A stretch of 64,000 bases of DNA from Rhodamnia argentea (GCF_020921035.1 NC_063150.1:35635826-35699825); one strand, 5' to 3'; positions 35,959 to 47,580 are shown, counted from the stretch's first letter. Made by a program: numbers and translations. Notes: generated by a model not told the origin, from the letters alone.

Positions 35959-36568
35959 CGAGAAAATTACCAAAAAAGTCATAAAATATATTAATTCAGT
36001 TTTGAACTTTTTTTTTTTTGTCAATTGACTAGTAAACAATTTACAATTATGCCAATTCAGTCCAGCCAACGCTAACATGGAATTTTTTTAATAATATTTT
36101 AATTATTTTAATTATTTTTTTAATAATTTTTTCCTGTCTTTTTTCTTTCCTTTTTTTTAGGGTTTGGGCCGGCAAGCCCGCTAGCCCCTTGGGTGAGGGT
36201 TCCCGACCGTCGTCCAACCACTGCGAGGTCTGGGGCTAGCGACCTTGCTACAGCAGCTGCATTGAGCCCAAGGGCCGACAAGGGTTGCGAGCCTCGCCCG
36301 GCCGCGAGCGAGGGCTAGCAACCCTTGCCGGCCCTTGGCCGGTGGCCAACAAGGCTGCCTACCCAAACCCTAACAAAAAAGAAAAGTGAAAAAAAGGATA
36401 GAAAAAAGTTATTTAAAAAATATTAAAAATTGTCACGATAGCGCCAACCGATTAAATGAATTAAATTGGTACAATTACAAAAGGTTTATCACTTAATCGG
36501 GAAAAAAAGGGCTTAAGATTGAATTGGCACAATAATGATAGATTTATCACCTTTTTGGTAATTTCCCC
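35959..36568. mobile_element. Mutator-like MITE (GC-cored family), present only in module C
   Basis: 610 bp with ends GAGAAAATTACCAAAAAAGT and, on the other strand, GGGGAAATTACCAAAAAGGT. Flanked by ACCAAAATC at 35950-35958 and 36569-36577 (10 bases if the next C is counted). Module A has a single ACCAAAATC (18376-18384) with matching flanks. The GC core at 36160-36360 is rich in 'ggccggcaag' words. Confidence 0.8.
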
Positions 36569-38121
36569 ACCAAAATCCCAACCTAAGATGTAGATAAACA
36601 TGGTTACAAACATGAATTTGCTAGTTACAAGACGTGTGCTTATAACATTTACATCTTAAATTTGTCTACTCTTAAATGGTCGCATTTTGTCTTCCCTTTA
36701 AGGATTGGCAACCAAATAGAGTGCACAGATTAAACACCACCCCAAAAAAGCTTAACTTTTCCCAAAATCGGTGGGTTACAAGATGAAGATAAATACGGTT
36801 ACAAAATCGGTGGGTTACAAGATGTGTCGCACCACCATCTAATTTCCGTGCAATTACTTTATTTTCGTGGTAGCACCGAAAGCAGTTGTCTCAGCTCAAG
36901 GAGCTGTTCCGAGTTCATTCCATTTTATACAAAAACTTTCCAGATTCGATATCGCACCACCATCTAAAACGATAGGGTTGTTTCGCTTCGACCATAGCAT
37001 AGTCTCAAGATGTTTAAGTACAAGAAGAGGGAGCTTCTCCATCTCAGGATTGCGCGACAATGAGATTCACATGTGTTCAGTCAATCGCGAGAGAGTTCCA
37101 GTCAGATGGGGAGATACTAAGGTCAATGAAATTATGTTGGGGTGGTGGAGACAGAAACGTGCAAAGTCACTTGATGCTGACAGGGCACTCCACGTCGGAA
37201 CGAGAGAGAGGCGCAACATGGATTATCCTGTGCATTGATGTAAGATTTTATGTAACAAATTATTTGAGTATTTAAATATTAAACTACCCCCCTCCACCTT
37301 TTCATATAATAACTTAGATTTTTAAGCAGTCCCACAAAATCTCTCACCTGGTATAAAAACATGAAGCCTCGAGTTTAAATCTTTGCAAGTCCTATTTACC
37401 TTCTCAAGCTTTAGGCTTAGGCTAAAGTTTAGTACGCGCGTGAAGGAGAGTGTTAGCACATTTAAATATTGAACCACTCATTCATTTAATAACTTACGTT
37501 TTTAGAACAGTGAGTAATGATCCCACAAAAATCTCATAATTGATTATAAGACTCCGGTGGTGTAGCCAATCTATTCACTTTATTATCGTGACAGGTATCC
37601 CAACTAACATTATTGCTGAATTTCCAATGTTTCAATTTAAAATGACCGATTTTCGTACGTTACCAGTCAGATAGCATGACTATCATCCACCTTCTCTAGG
37701 GGAGGAAGAGTAGCACCATCGCCACACAGCGACGGGTGAAAGCCGGCAATTCAACCACACGAGGTCGACTATCATGGGTGGATGGTGGGAGGTTGGCCCC
37801 CACCCATCCTCTCCTTCGTCTTGTTTTCTCAAAACGATATGCTCCACTAACGTGAATATTACGTTTGGGAAACCAATCAATAAATGACTATAAACGTGTG
37901 TGCACTGGAATAAAAATAAAAGCCATAATTCAAATGCACATATATGGGCGTACTAATTTAGGATGCGCATGCCACATAGTGGCTCACCAATATACACAAA
38001 TGAGTTTCTATTCTCTATTCCTCGCCGGTTAGGATCCATCTCGACTGACGAGGCATCCTTGCCACCAACTAATGAAGATGGAATCATAGACGCATCTTTG
38101 CCACGCCACTCAACCATTCAT

Positions 38122-38802
38122 CATGAGTGTCCTTTACATCAGTGAGAAAAATTAATTTAACCAAATGACGCTACCAATGGAGTTTCTCCATGGTAGCACC
38201 ACTCTAAAGTTAAGCATATTTGGGCGAGAGTATTACCAAGATGTATGAGCTATCGGGAAAGTGCATGCATGTGCACTAAATGACAAAATCGTGAAGCTCA
38301 ATATGGGACGGATCATAGCGAATAATACATCGAGTGAGTTAATTCAAGGATGTTATAATATGATATTAGAACAAGACCTCTCCATTAGGTGTGTGGTTTG
38401 GGGATGACCTATGCGGAAGCTGGTAGGCCTATAACGACCGAGTTCGACGAGGGTGAGGAATGGTCGCGGGGGTCAGAAGACTCAAACAATTAGAGGCTCC
38501 TAACAAGCTTCTGGTATGGTAAAGAGGGTAGGAATAAATTGAAGTACACATCGAATAGTGGGAGAGTGTGCTTGGGATATAGATGTGAAAATTGGAATCA
38601 ACTCATCGAGGCGCCTTTTGACGTAATGGAAAGATTTGCTTTGGAACTCCAAAGTCAAGCGTGCTTGGGTTAAAGCACTACCAAGATGGGTGACCTCTTT
38701 GAAAAGTGCTTGTGTGTACAGTAAAGGTCAAAGTCGTGAGACTCAGTATAAGATAGGCCAAAGCGGATAGTACCTTGAGTGAGCTAATATAATGATGTCA
38801 CA
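38122..38802 (+). mobile_element. Cassandra-type TRIM with two 5S-rRNA-like LTR segments, module C
   Basis: Two 5S-like segments, 38201-38277 and 38645-38720, sit in the 5' and 3' LTRs. The second keeps AAGCGTGCTTGGG and GATGGGTGACCTC. The 3' LTR spans about 38567-38802. The 5' LTR ends about 38357, followed by a decayed primer-binding site (TGATATTAGAAC). The internal region is about 210 bp and carries 'gcggaagctggtaggcctataacgacc', shared with module A, and a purine stretch GTGGGAGAG before the 3' LTR. It codes for nothing. The 5' LTR start is approximate. Confidence 0.8.
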
Positions 38803-39088
38803 AAACATCCTCGTTCTAAGCTTGTTCACCTTTCCATGGTCCTTCCAAGTCTAACCGAACATTCCCATTCTAGACTTGTTCACTATCGGTCCATCCATGT
38901 TTTTTCCAAACTTCCCCATCCTAGGATTCTTCACTGTACATTTAGGTCCATCCGGCTTCTAAACATGTTGATGTCGAATACCTTTTTCACCCTTGATAGA
39001 AACAAAGTACTCCTTACTCGTAGACGATCAAATGAGTCTAAGCAAATTTTTCTGGTGGAAACTTGGTTTATAAACTGTTGTCTAATGG

Positions 39089-40026
39089 TCTTCCTTAGTA
39101 TATTAGTGACCCAAACTTCACTTGGTTGTTCACCTTATCATAGTACCTCCAAGTCCGCACGAACATTATGTTTTTTGCGACTTGTTCACCCTTTGTCAAT
39201 GTCCTTCCAATTGGTGTCTTTCTACCATATACTTGGGATATCTTTGATTTTAACCACACATTCCTCATTGGAATATTATATGATTAGGGCATCAGTTGCC
39301 TATTGGTTTGTGCATCTTTCACTTGGTTCTACTCAGCCAATAAACATATTACTAGTCTTTGATTATTTTGTCATCTTCGGATGTACCAACTGTTGGGTGA
39401 TCTTGAGCCACTCTCATCCCAAAAGCTAGGTCAAAGGATGAGACTTTCTCTTACACTTATAAACCAACCACCAGCCCCCCAACAGTCTCCCCTTCACACA
39501 TCGGGCCTTGAGTCGGAGGAGCAACAACACGTATCTCTCCCGTGTAACTGTTGGGTCCAGACTTGTTGGTAATCTAGGCTCTGATACTAGTGTTGGGTGG
39601 TCTTAGGCTTCCCTCATCCTAAAAGCTAACTTAAAGGATAAGGCTTTCCCTCGCACTTATAAATCGATCACCAGCCCATTTTACAACCAATGTGAGACAA
39701 CCCCAACACCAACCGATATCCATTGGTCTTCCTCACTATATTAATTATCAAACCTTCACTTAGTTGTTCACCTTATCATGGCACCTCCAAGTCCTCATGA
39801 ACATTCGTTCTTTTCGACTTGTTCACCCTCTATTAAGTTCCTTCCGGCTTGTGATTTTTCACTAGATACTTCAAACACCTTTGATATTAATTTCACATTC
39901 CTCATTGGAATATTATATTATTAGGACACCATTCGTATATTAGCTAGTACATCTTTCATCTGATTCTACTGAACCAACTAACACATTAATAGCCTTCAAT
40001 TATTTTGTTATCTTTGAAACAATGTA
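39089..40026. repeat. Direct repeat of about 300 bp flanking a TRIM
   Basis: 39089-39390 and 39713-40026 are alike in order (ggtcttcctyastatatta, cttgttcacc, cacattcctcattggaatattatat, tgattattttgtcatcttcg). The TRIM at 39391-39708 lies precisely at the end of the first copy. A related but weaker stretch extends left to about 38830. No coding function is supported. Confidence 0.65.
39391..39708 (-). mobile_element. TRIM element, 318 bp
   Basis: LTRs at 39391-39484 (94 bp) and 39591-39708 (118 bp), both starting TGTTGGGT and ending CCCAACA or CCCCAACA. The shorter one lacks about 24 bp near its end. The internal region is only 106 bp, with GGCTCTGATACTAG next to the right LTR, the complement of a tRNA-Met primer-binding site, so the element lies on the minus strand. 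Target duplication CCAAC at 39386-39390 and 39709-39713. Confidence 0.85.
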
Positions 40027-41040
40027 GGAAATTTTCCTAATGGATACCGTGACTCTCGATCGGTGGGTTCACACTCCCCGACCTCCTGCTTGATACCTCT
40101 CTTGGGTGCGTAAGCATGACTCTGACACAGCTATATAGAAAGACACACAGCTTACTCTTAAAAAACCACTCTTTTTATTTTTGGCACTCTTTATGATACT
40201 GGTTGAGAGAACTTCTTACACACCCACAATTAAAACACGTTCTTGAAATGGGAGCAAAGCACACTCTCACACTCGGAGACAAGCTCACTTGCTCGAATGA
40301 GAGCTTTGGGATACTTATAGGCTTAGCAATGAGGCGTTCTATCTCCTAGATATTTCTAGATACAATATCTTTTTTGAAAGATCTAGAATATCCTAGAGAT
40401 TTCTAGATATACATCTTCCTAGACATTTCGAGAGAATACTAGATGTGGCCAATAGGAAAATCATCTAATAAACCCTAAACTTATTGTACGACGATCAATT
40501 CAACTCTAAACTTTTTAAATTGGCCAATTTAGTCCTAAACATTTTAACGATATGCCAAGATAGTCCTTCCGACCAATTTTGGCCGAAAACCATTGACATA
40601 ATTGTCTAGTTTGTGTTGGGCACTCTACATGGCACAATCGGTATTGATATGGACGAGTGACTGGCGGAGGGAAATAGAAACTTAAGAAAAAATGAAAATG
40701 AAGAAAAGAAAGGAAAATGGTAAAAAATAAAAAGTTCGGAAATTTTTGAAAAAAAAATTGTCGAACTTGTCTATGTCAGCCCCGCCTAAGCCGTATAGAA
40801 CAGTCATCGTTCATATCAGGAATTTCTAGCCAAATTAGCCGGAAGGACTACATTGGCATATCGTCAAAAGGTTTACAAAAATTTTAGGACTGGGTTGGCC
40901 ATCGTATAATAAGTTTAGAATTTTTCAAACAATTATCTCTATGTCAATCTTTTAACCAAATGTATCACAAATTATCTAGATATTTTTATAATAGGTTAGA
41001 AGAATCTAGAATTCTTGGAGAAGAGAAACGATGCATCTTT
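40027..41040. other. Unassigned sequence split by a MITE
   Basis: 40027-40457 is non-coding, with repeated 'tctagatat' words. The same flavour resumes at 40941-41040. Between them, 40458-40940 is a GC-poor member of the MITE family with arms 'aaaccctaaacttattgta...' and '...atcgtataataagtttagaat'. Confidence 0.5.
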
Positions 41041-41063
41041 TTCTTCAAATGTATGACTTGTAT

Positions 41064-41430
41064 CTATGAAAGATAGAGATGACTTGGCAAGCACCACTCT
41101 GCTTGAGCTCGTGATGGTTCGGTGAGGAATAGGTCAGCTCTCGACTCAGCAAGTTTAATGCTCGACAAATTGGAGGGTTTACTCCAATTGAACCCTTGGA
41201 TTAGCCTGGCAAGGAGCATCATTGTATTGTTGTCCCGAATGCAGTGGCAACGCACCCGCCTCGGCTAGTACCGAAAGAAATGAAGCCCAGGTCAAGTTCT
41301 GTGTACACCACCTCTGCTTGGTCACTCGTAATGTGTCGGTCCAGCTTGAACTTGAGAGGTTCGTCCCAAATTTTGGGGTTTCTTTCGAGGCCGACCTAGC
41401 TCAATTGGACTTGGCTGCCCTTGGGGATGC
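41064..41430 (-). pseudogene. CYP79-like pseudogene, copy D (deletion fusion)
   Basis: The C-terminal part of exon 2 is recognisable: [20 protein letters not shown] and the end LPSHLYLS. Upstream there is a frameshift with a stop near 41220, and the heme loop is changed (GTSRGGC for STGRRGC). At about 41430 similarity to exon 2 stops at 'cttggggatgc' and continues directly in the 5' leader (TTGTCGATGG), so the rest of exon 2, the intron and exon 1, about 1.4 kb, are gone. The promoter block with CCTTTAAATAG survives at about 41545. Confidence 0.9.
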
Positions 41431-41646
41431 CATTGTCGATGGCTATTGCGATGTATATATTTGTGGAGTTTTTGAAAGATCAGTCTGTTGATATGAAGAA
41501 GGAAAAAGTAGAGTTTAAATGGTGAACATGCACGTCGAACGCCTTTAAATAGAAGCGGAGACCAACTAATGTTCCAGCTATTGAATGAGAGAGAGAAAGA
41601 GAGGGGCTAACCGAATAGAATCAAGTCGTCTAAACCCCAATATTCA

Positions 41647-42125
41647 AGAATGGGGGAAAATTATCAAAAAAAGTCCTCAACTTATTACAATTGTGTCAAT
41701 TTAGTCTTAAACCTTTTTTTTTTTACCAATTGAGCCCTAAACCTTTTGTAATTGTGCCAATTCAGTCCTTCCAACTAACTTTGACCTGACGACGCTAACG
41801 TGGTAATTTTTAATGATATTGTAATATTTTAATATTATTTTTTGTATTCTTTCTTTTTCTTTTTTTTTCTTTTTCTTGGCGATCAACTAAAGGAAGAAGT
41901 GGGAGGGAAAAAAGATATAAAAAAAAATGGAAAAATGTTAATATATTATTAAAAGTTGCCACGTCAATGCCGGCAATGCCACGTTAATATTGGCCCCCCA
42001 CAGTTGGCCAAATGGACTGAAATGTTATAAACGCAAAAGGTTTAGGACATAATTGGCCTAAAAAAATTGGGACTGAATTAGCATAATTGTAATAAGTTTA
42101 TGACTTTATTGATAATTTTTCCTCT
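41647..42125. mobile_element. GC-cored MITE at the start of the tandem array
   Basis: Left arm 'ggggaaaattatcaaaaaaagtcc' and right arm '...ttattgataatttttcct' are inverse complements. The second half (from about 41871) is repeated in every unit of the array that follows. Confidence 0.65.
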
Positions 42126-44870
42126 AGAACGGATACTCAACTCAAGCTCAACTCTAATAAGAATTCCATAAGCTCGAGCTCTATTCTACTCACCTTGATC
42201 AGTCGAAGAATTTTACTTGAAATTTGAATAATCTCAAGCTCGAAATTCAATAATCAAAATGCATACAATTGAAGAATAAATAGAAGATAAAATTGCTTAA
42301 TCAGCTAGGGTCGTGAGCTTGTCGTGTTATGTATTCAAGCTAGAGCTCGTCTCGACTCGACTTGACTCTTTTTCGATTTGTGAATCGCACTGAAGATTGA
42401 AATTGGGTGATCCCAATAATTGGGCCTACTTGATTTCTAGAGCCATGTTCGTGGTGCTCGTCAGGCATGCCAATTTAGGGACAATAGCGACAGTGTGCTA
42501 CCAACCTCACGTTTTAGAGGTGCAATTTTTGAACGCGAACTTCACTTTCTAAGGCCATTTCACTCCTGAATTATGAAGGCTATAGTTGGACCTGCGAATT
42601 ATTTTTCTTTTTCTTGGCGATTGGCTAAAGGAAGAAGGAGGAGGAAAAAAAGAAAAAATAAATAAATAATAAATTGGAAAAATATTAATATATTTTTAAA
42701 AATTGTCATGTCGGTGTTGACAACGCTACGTTAGTATCGGCTCGCCATAGTTGGCCAAATGGACTGAATTGGTATAAATACAAAAGGTTTAGGATTTAAT
42801 TGGCCCAAAAAAATTTTGGGACTGTATTAGAATAATTGTAATAGGCTTATGACTTTTTTTATAATTTTTCCTCTAGAACGGATACTCAACTCAAGCTCAA
42901 CTCTAATACGATTTCGATAAGCTCTAGCTCTATTCTACTCACCTTGATCAGTCGAAGAATTTTACTTGAAATTTGAACAATCTCAAGCATGAAATTGAAT
43001 CATCAAAATGCATACAATTGAAGAATAAATAGAAGATACAATTGCTTGATCAGCTAGGGTCGCGAGCTTGTCGTGTTATGTATTCAAGCTAAAGCTCATC
43101 TCGACTCAACTCGACTCTTTTTCGATTTGTGAATCGCACTGAAGATTGAAATTGGGTGATCCCAATATTGATTGGGCCTACTTCATTTCTAGAGCCATGT
43201 CTGTGGTGCTCGTCAGGCATGCCAGTTTAGGGACAATAGCGACAGTGTACTACTAACCTCACATTTTAGAAGGGCAATTTTCGAACGCAAACTCTACTTT
43301 CTAAGGCCATTTCACTCCTGAATTATGGAGGCTATAGTTGGACCTGTGAATTATTTTTCTTTTTCTTGACGATCGGCTAAAGGAAGAAGGAGGAGGAAAA
43401 AAAGAAAGAAAAAATAAAAAAAATTGGAAAAAAATCAAATATATTATTAAAATTGCCACGTCGGTGCCGGCGACGCCACATTAATATTGGCTTGCCATAG
43501 TTGGCCAAATGGATAGAATTGTTATAAACGCAAAAGGTTTAGGACTTAATTGGCTCAAAAAAAATTTGGGACTGAATTAACATAATTGTAATAGGTTTAT
43601 AAATTTTCTTATAATTTTTCCTCTACAACCGATACTCAACTCGAGCTCAACTCTAATAAGATTTTGATAAGCTCAAACTCTATTCTACTCACATTGATCA
43701 ATCGAAGAATTTTACTTGAAATATGAATAATCTCAAGCATGAAATTGAATCATCAAAATGCATACAATTGAAGAATAAATAGAAGATACAATTGCTTGAT
43801 CAGCTAGGGTCGCGAGCTTGTCGTGTTATGTATTCAAGCTAGAGCTCATCTCGACTCAACTCGACTCTTTTTCGGTTTGTGAATCACACTGAAGATTGAA
43901 TTGGGTGATCCCAATATTGATTGGGCCTACTTCATTTCTAGAGCCATGTCCGTGATGCTCGTCAGGCGTGCCAGTTTAGGGACAATATCGACAGTGTACT
44001 ATTAACCTCACGTTTTAGAAGTGCAATTTTCGAATGCTAACTCCGCTTTCTTAGGCCATTTCACTCCTGAATTATGAAGGCTATAGTTGAACCTGCAAAT
44101 AATTTTTCTTTTTCTTGGTGACCAGCTAAAAGAAGGAGGAGGAGGAAAAAAGGAAAGAAAAAATAAAAAAAAATGAAAAAATGTTAATATATTTTTAAAA
44201 ATTGCCACGTCGGCGCCGGCAAGGCCACATTAGTATCGGCTCGCCACAATTGGCCAAATGGACTGAATTAGTATAAACGCAAAAGGTTTAAGACTTAATT
44301 GGCCCAAAAAAAAATTGAGACTGAATTAGCATAATTGTAATAGGTTTATAACCTTTTTGATAATATTTCCTCTAGAACCGATACTCAACTCGAGCTCAAC
44401 TCTAACAAGATTTCGATAAGCTAGAGCTCTATTCTACTCACCTTGATCAGTCGAAGAATTTTACTTGAAATTTGAATAATCTCAAGCTCGAAATTGAATC
44501 ATCAAAATGCATACAATTGAAGAATAAATAGAAGATACAATTGCTTGTTTAGCTAGGGTTGCGAGCTTGTCATGTTATGTATTCAAGCTAGAGCTCGTCT
44601 TGACTTGAATCGGCTTGTTTTCAATTTGTGAATCGCACTAAAGATTGAAATTGGGCGATCCCAATATTGATTGGGCTTACTTGACTTCTAGAGTCATGTC
44701 CGTGGTGCTCATCAAGCGTGCCAGGTTAGGGACAATAGCGACAGTGCCCTACTAACCTCACGTTTTAGAAGTGCAATTTTCGAATGCGAACTCCGCTTTC
44801 TTAGGCCATTTCACTCCTGAATTATGAAGGCTATAGTTGGACCTGCAAATTGTCTTTCCCCTTCTCTTTT
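41871..44870. repeat. Tandem array, four units of about 750 bp
   Basis: The marker TTTTCTTGGC or its variants recurs at 41871, 42609, 43361, 44110 and 44868, giving periods of about 738, 752, 749 and 758. Each unit is half a GC-cored MITE, then 'ctctagaacggatactcaactcaagctcaa', 'agcttgtcgtgttatgtattcaagct', 'gaattgggtgatcccaatattgattgggcc' and 'cattttagaagtgcaattttcg'. Units differ by scattered substitutions and small indels. Confidence 0.88.
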
Positions 44871-44883
44871 TCTTGCGGAGCTA

Positions 44884-45362
44884 GGCTCCGCTTGTTTCGC
44901 AAAAAATGAGATATTTTTGGAAAATATTTTCAGGAAAACATTTTTAAAGAAAATGACAACATTTTCGGGTGTTTGGCTGAAACCTAAAAATGAAATATAA
45001 ATATTTTCTGTATTTTGGTATGAAAAATCTGATTTGCATTTCTTTTTCCTCTTTTTCTTTTTGCTTCTTCCGCGGTCGGTGGCCGACTCACAAGGCCTCG
45101 AGCTTGCCGCGACTCGCTAGATCTAGCGAGGTGGAGCCTTGCCAACCTTGGGGGAGCTCGTCTGTCGCTTATGGCTGGCGATCGGCCAAGGATGAAGGAA
45201 AAAAGGAAAAGAAAGAAAAGAAAAATAATTAATTAATTAAAAAAAAATGAATGTGAAGGAATGCAGGGAGGAAAAGTTGTAAAACAGGAAATTATTTTCC
45301 TCACTTTTGAATATTTTATTTTCATTGGTGAAAAATATTTTATAGTTTCAGTGAATCAAACG
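44884..45362. repeat. MITE of a second family
   Basis: AT-rich arms on 'tttggaaaatattttcaggaaaac' and 'ttttcattggtgaaaaatatttta', ending 'gaatcaaacgcc', around a GC core (45070-45190) and purine/pyrimidine tracts. A relative starts at about 52497. Confidence 0.5.
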
Positions 45363-45589
45363 CCAAGTAGTGTCCACACATAAAGAGGGACCCCTTCCAT
45401 CTCATTTCATTCCAGCCACAACTTTCCAGATTGGGTTTTTTCGCCTCGACCATTCTATACCATTCGTTATAGTCCACTTGAATTCGAAAAGAAACAAGTA
45501 GGGTCAATACATAAAGGGGGACCCCTTCCATCTCTTTGGTTGTTTTCACATGTTAATCAAGATTGGGATGTGATCAGTGGGTCATGGCA

Positions 45590-46224
45590 AAAAGTACCAA
45601 AAAAAGCCCTAAAATTATTGTATTGCTACCAATTCAGTGCTAAACCTTTCATTAGATCAATTTTGTCTAAACCTTTTTCACTTTGATATCAATTCAGTCC
45701 ATCCGATCAATTTTGACCGAAAATCGATGTGGACGACGGTCATCCTACATGGCACAACTCACGCTAACGTGGACATTTTTAATAATTTTTTATGTCTTTT
45801 TATTTTAATTTTTTCATTTCTTTTTTGTTTTTCCTTTCTCTTTTTGCCAGTGATCTGCAAGGGCTGGCCCCGCTTGGGAAAGGGTCGCCCTCATCAGCCA
45901 TAAGCGAGGGTCTATCTTGCCGTGATGCAACTGTGCAAGAGCAAGCGTCAGCGAGGCCCTCCTTGCCAAATCTAGCCAGGGCCACCCTCACCCTTGTGGA
46001 AAGAACAAAAAATTATTAAAAAGTCATAAAAATGTCTATGTTAGCGCCGGCCATATCAAGTACGATGGACGGCGTCCACGTCATCGATTTTCGGTCACAA
46101 TTGATCGAATAGATGAAATTGGTACCAAAGTTAAAATGTTTATGACTAAATCGTTCCAATTGAACGGTTTATAACTGAATTGATCCCAATACAATAAGTT
46201 TGAGAACTTTTTTGGTTACTTTTC
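45590..46224. mobile_element. GC-cored MITE in module D
   Basis: Left arm 'aaaaagtaccaaaaaaagccctaaaattattgta' and right arm '...caataagtttgagaacttttttggttactttt' are inverse complements. GC core 45845-46000. Confidence 0.6.
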
Positions 46225-46870
46225 CCGTGGATTGCATGAGAGCCCTGTGAGATGGACAGATGCTACCGTCGGTCACGTGTTGCGGGTGGCAGGCCTAGAA
46301 GGTGCAAGGGACTTCCACGCATCGTACAGAGACGGTGTGTTCGTGCTCCTAGGCTTTCTTAGGCCTAGGCCCATGTTTTTCCTATGGTCTCGTCTCTCGA
46401 GCAGTGCAACGTGCTAAATGATTCTTTTTTCCCTCGTTAAATCATTGAGATGCACGTGCATTTGTCAACCCTCTCAGGTGTTTTCGCTGTCCAATTCCGT
46501 CTGTTAAACGTTTGTTTTGTGCCAATTCGAACTCTTTCAACTCCGCGTTCCTTCGTGTGATTGAATTATTCTGTCCCCCAATTGGCAGCTTCTTCGGTTC
46601 GCTCACGTGGCAAAAGTTGCCGTGTGCGCAATAATCTGTGTCGGAAAGAGAGAAGCGTGAGGGAAATTCTTTCCTGCATTGACTGTAGGACTGAAATTGT
46701 GGAGCCGAGCTGTCAGATCACACATCATTTTCAAGTGGAGGAAGCGTAGCACCATCGCTGCTGCTCCGCAACGGGGGCGAGAGCCGGCCATGCTCGTCGA
46801 TCCGACAAGGCACGCTCTCCCTTAAGTGATATGCACCATTTTCGCGAGTACGATGTTCAGAAATCGGCTG

Positions 46871-47574
46871 AATCTTGTATTCAATAGCTTGTAATGCAAC
46901 CCTACTACTTGCAATTGATTAAAGTATGGCCTAGCTCTAGCCAAGTTCAAGCAGCAAGTTAGGAGTCCTTTCGAGCGCGACTTCTATGGCTTGCAAACCT
47001 AATTAAAGCCACATGTACAGAGGCATGCTTTCTATGACTTCATTTCGATGATCAAGTCTAATCGACTCAACCTTGAACGGCGAAGGGTGTTTAATGGGTC
47101 TTTCGCTTTTGAATTTGCTTTTTTTTATCCTTTTAATGTATAATTTGAAAGTTTCAAATCAGATTTTCATCTAACATCCAGCGCACACATCTTTGAAAAC
47201 ATAGTTAATGACATCTAATGTCTCCTCTAAAACTTCAAATTTGCAGCAATGTCTTTTGTTTAGACAGGAAATTCGACACTTTCTGGTTGATGTAAATGCC
47301 AAACCAAACATATGCTCTCCTGCTGAACATGAAGTCAAAGACGCTCTTCAAACAAGTCCAGGGAGATGGCCGACCTAGGGAAAGTCCCTGACCAACTGAT
47401 ACAACCCTCCCCAAAACTCGCAGAATATTAAAGATGACTGAAACAAGCGAAAGTAATTGTACAAGAACGCAGAACTAGTACATTTAATGAAGCAAAGAAA
47501 GCCGAAGTGTGCAGAAGGAAAATATAAACCAGCAAGAACCAAAGTGCGCAAAATCTTCGCACCGACAGTTTCGT
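46871..47574. other. Spacer downstream of the CAD-like gene
   Basis: No gene or repeat recognised. The 47270-47574 part may lie close to the end of the CAD transcript. Confidence 0.4.
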
Positions 47575-47580
47575 TTTATT
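47575..47580 (-). terminator. Candidate polyadenylation signal of CAD-like gene
   Basis: AATAAA on the minus strand, 60 bases after the stop codon. Confidence 0.5.

Larger units (their letters stand above)
30718..38802. repeat. Segmental duplication module C
   Basis: Collinear with module A from 'caatttctagtttatttgatt' through the CYP79 gene, promoter, gypsy-bearing MITE, the 19371-type block and the Cassandra-type TRIM. It differs from A by lacking the hAT-like MITE, the 607-bp MITE and the small MITE, and by having its own 610-bp MITE. Confidence 0.85.
41040..46870. repeat. Segmental duplication module D (rearranged)
   Basis: Starts with a CYP79 exon-2 remnant fused to the 5' leader and promoter block, then MITE and tandem-array material. 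From about 45365 onward, shared blocks resume: 'ttccagattgggtt...cgcctcgaccatt' resembles 36950-36990, 46440-46640 resembles 19830-20060, and 46730-46850 resembles 21105-21170 and 21590-21650. Confidence 0.65.

Noticed and set aside
38836..39429. Open frame of 197 codons on the plus strand
   Set aside because: It lies in a direct repeat whose second copy does not keep the frame, and its end runs into the TRIM. No domain or codon bias suggests coding.
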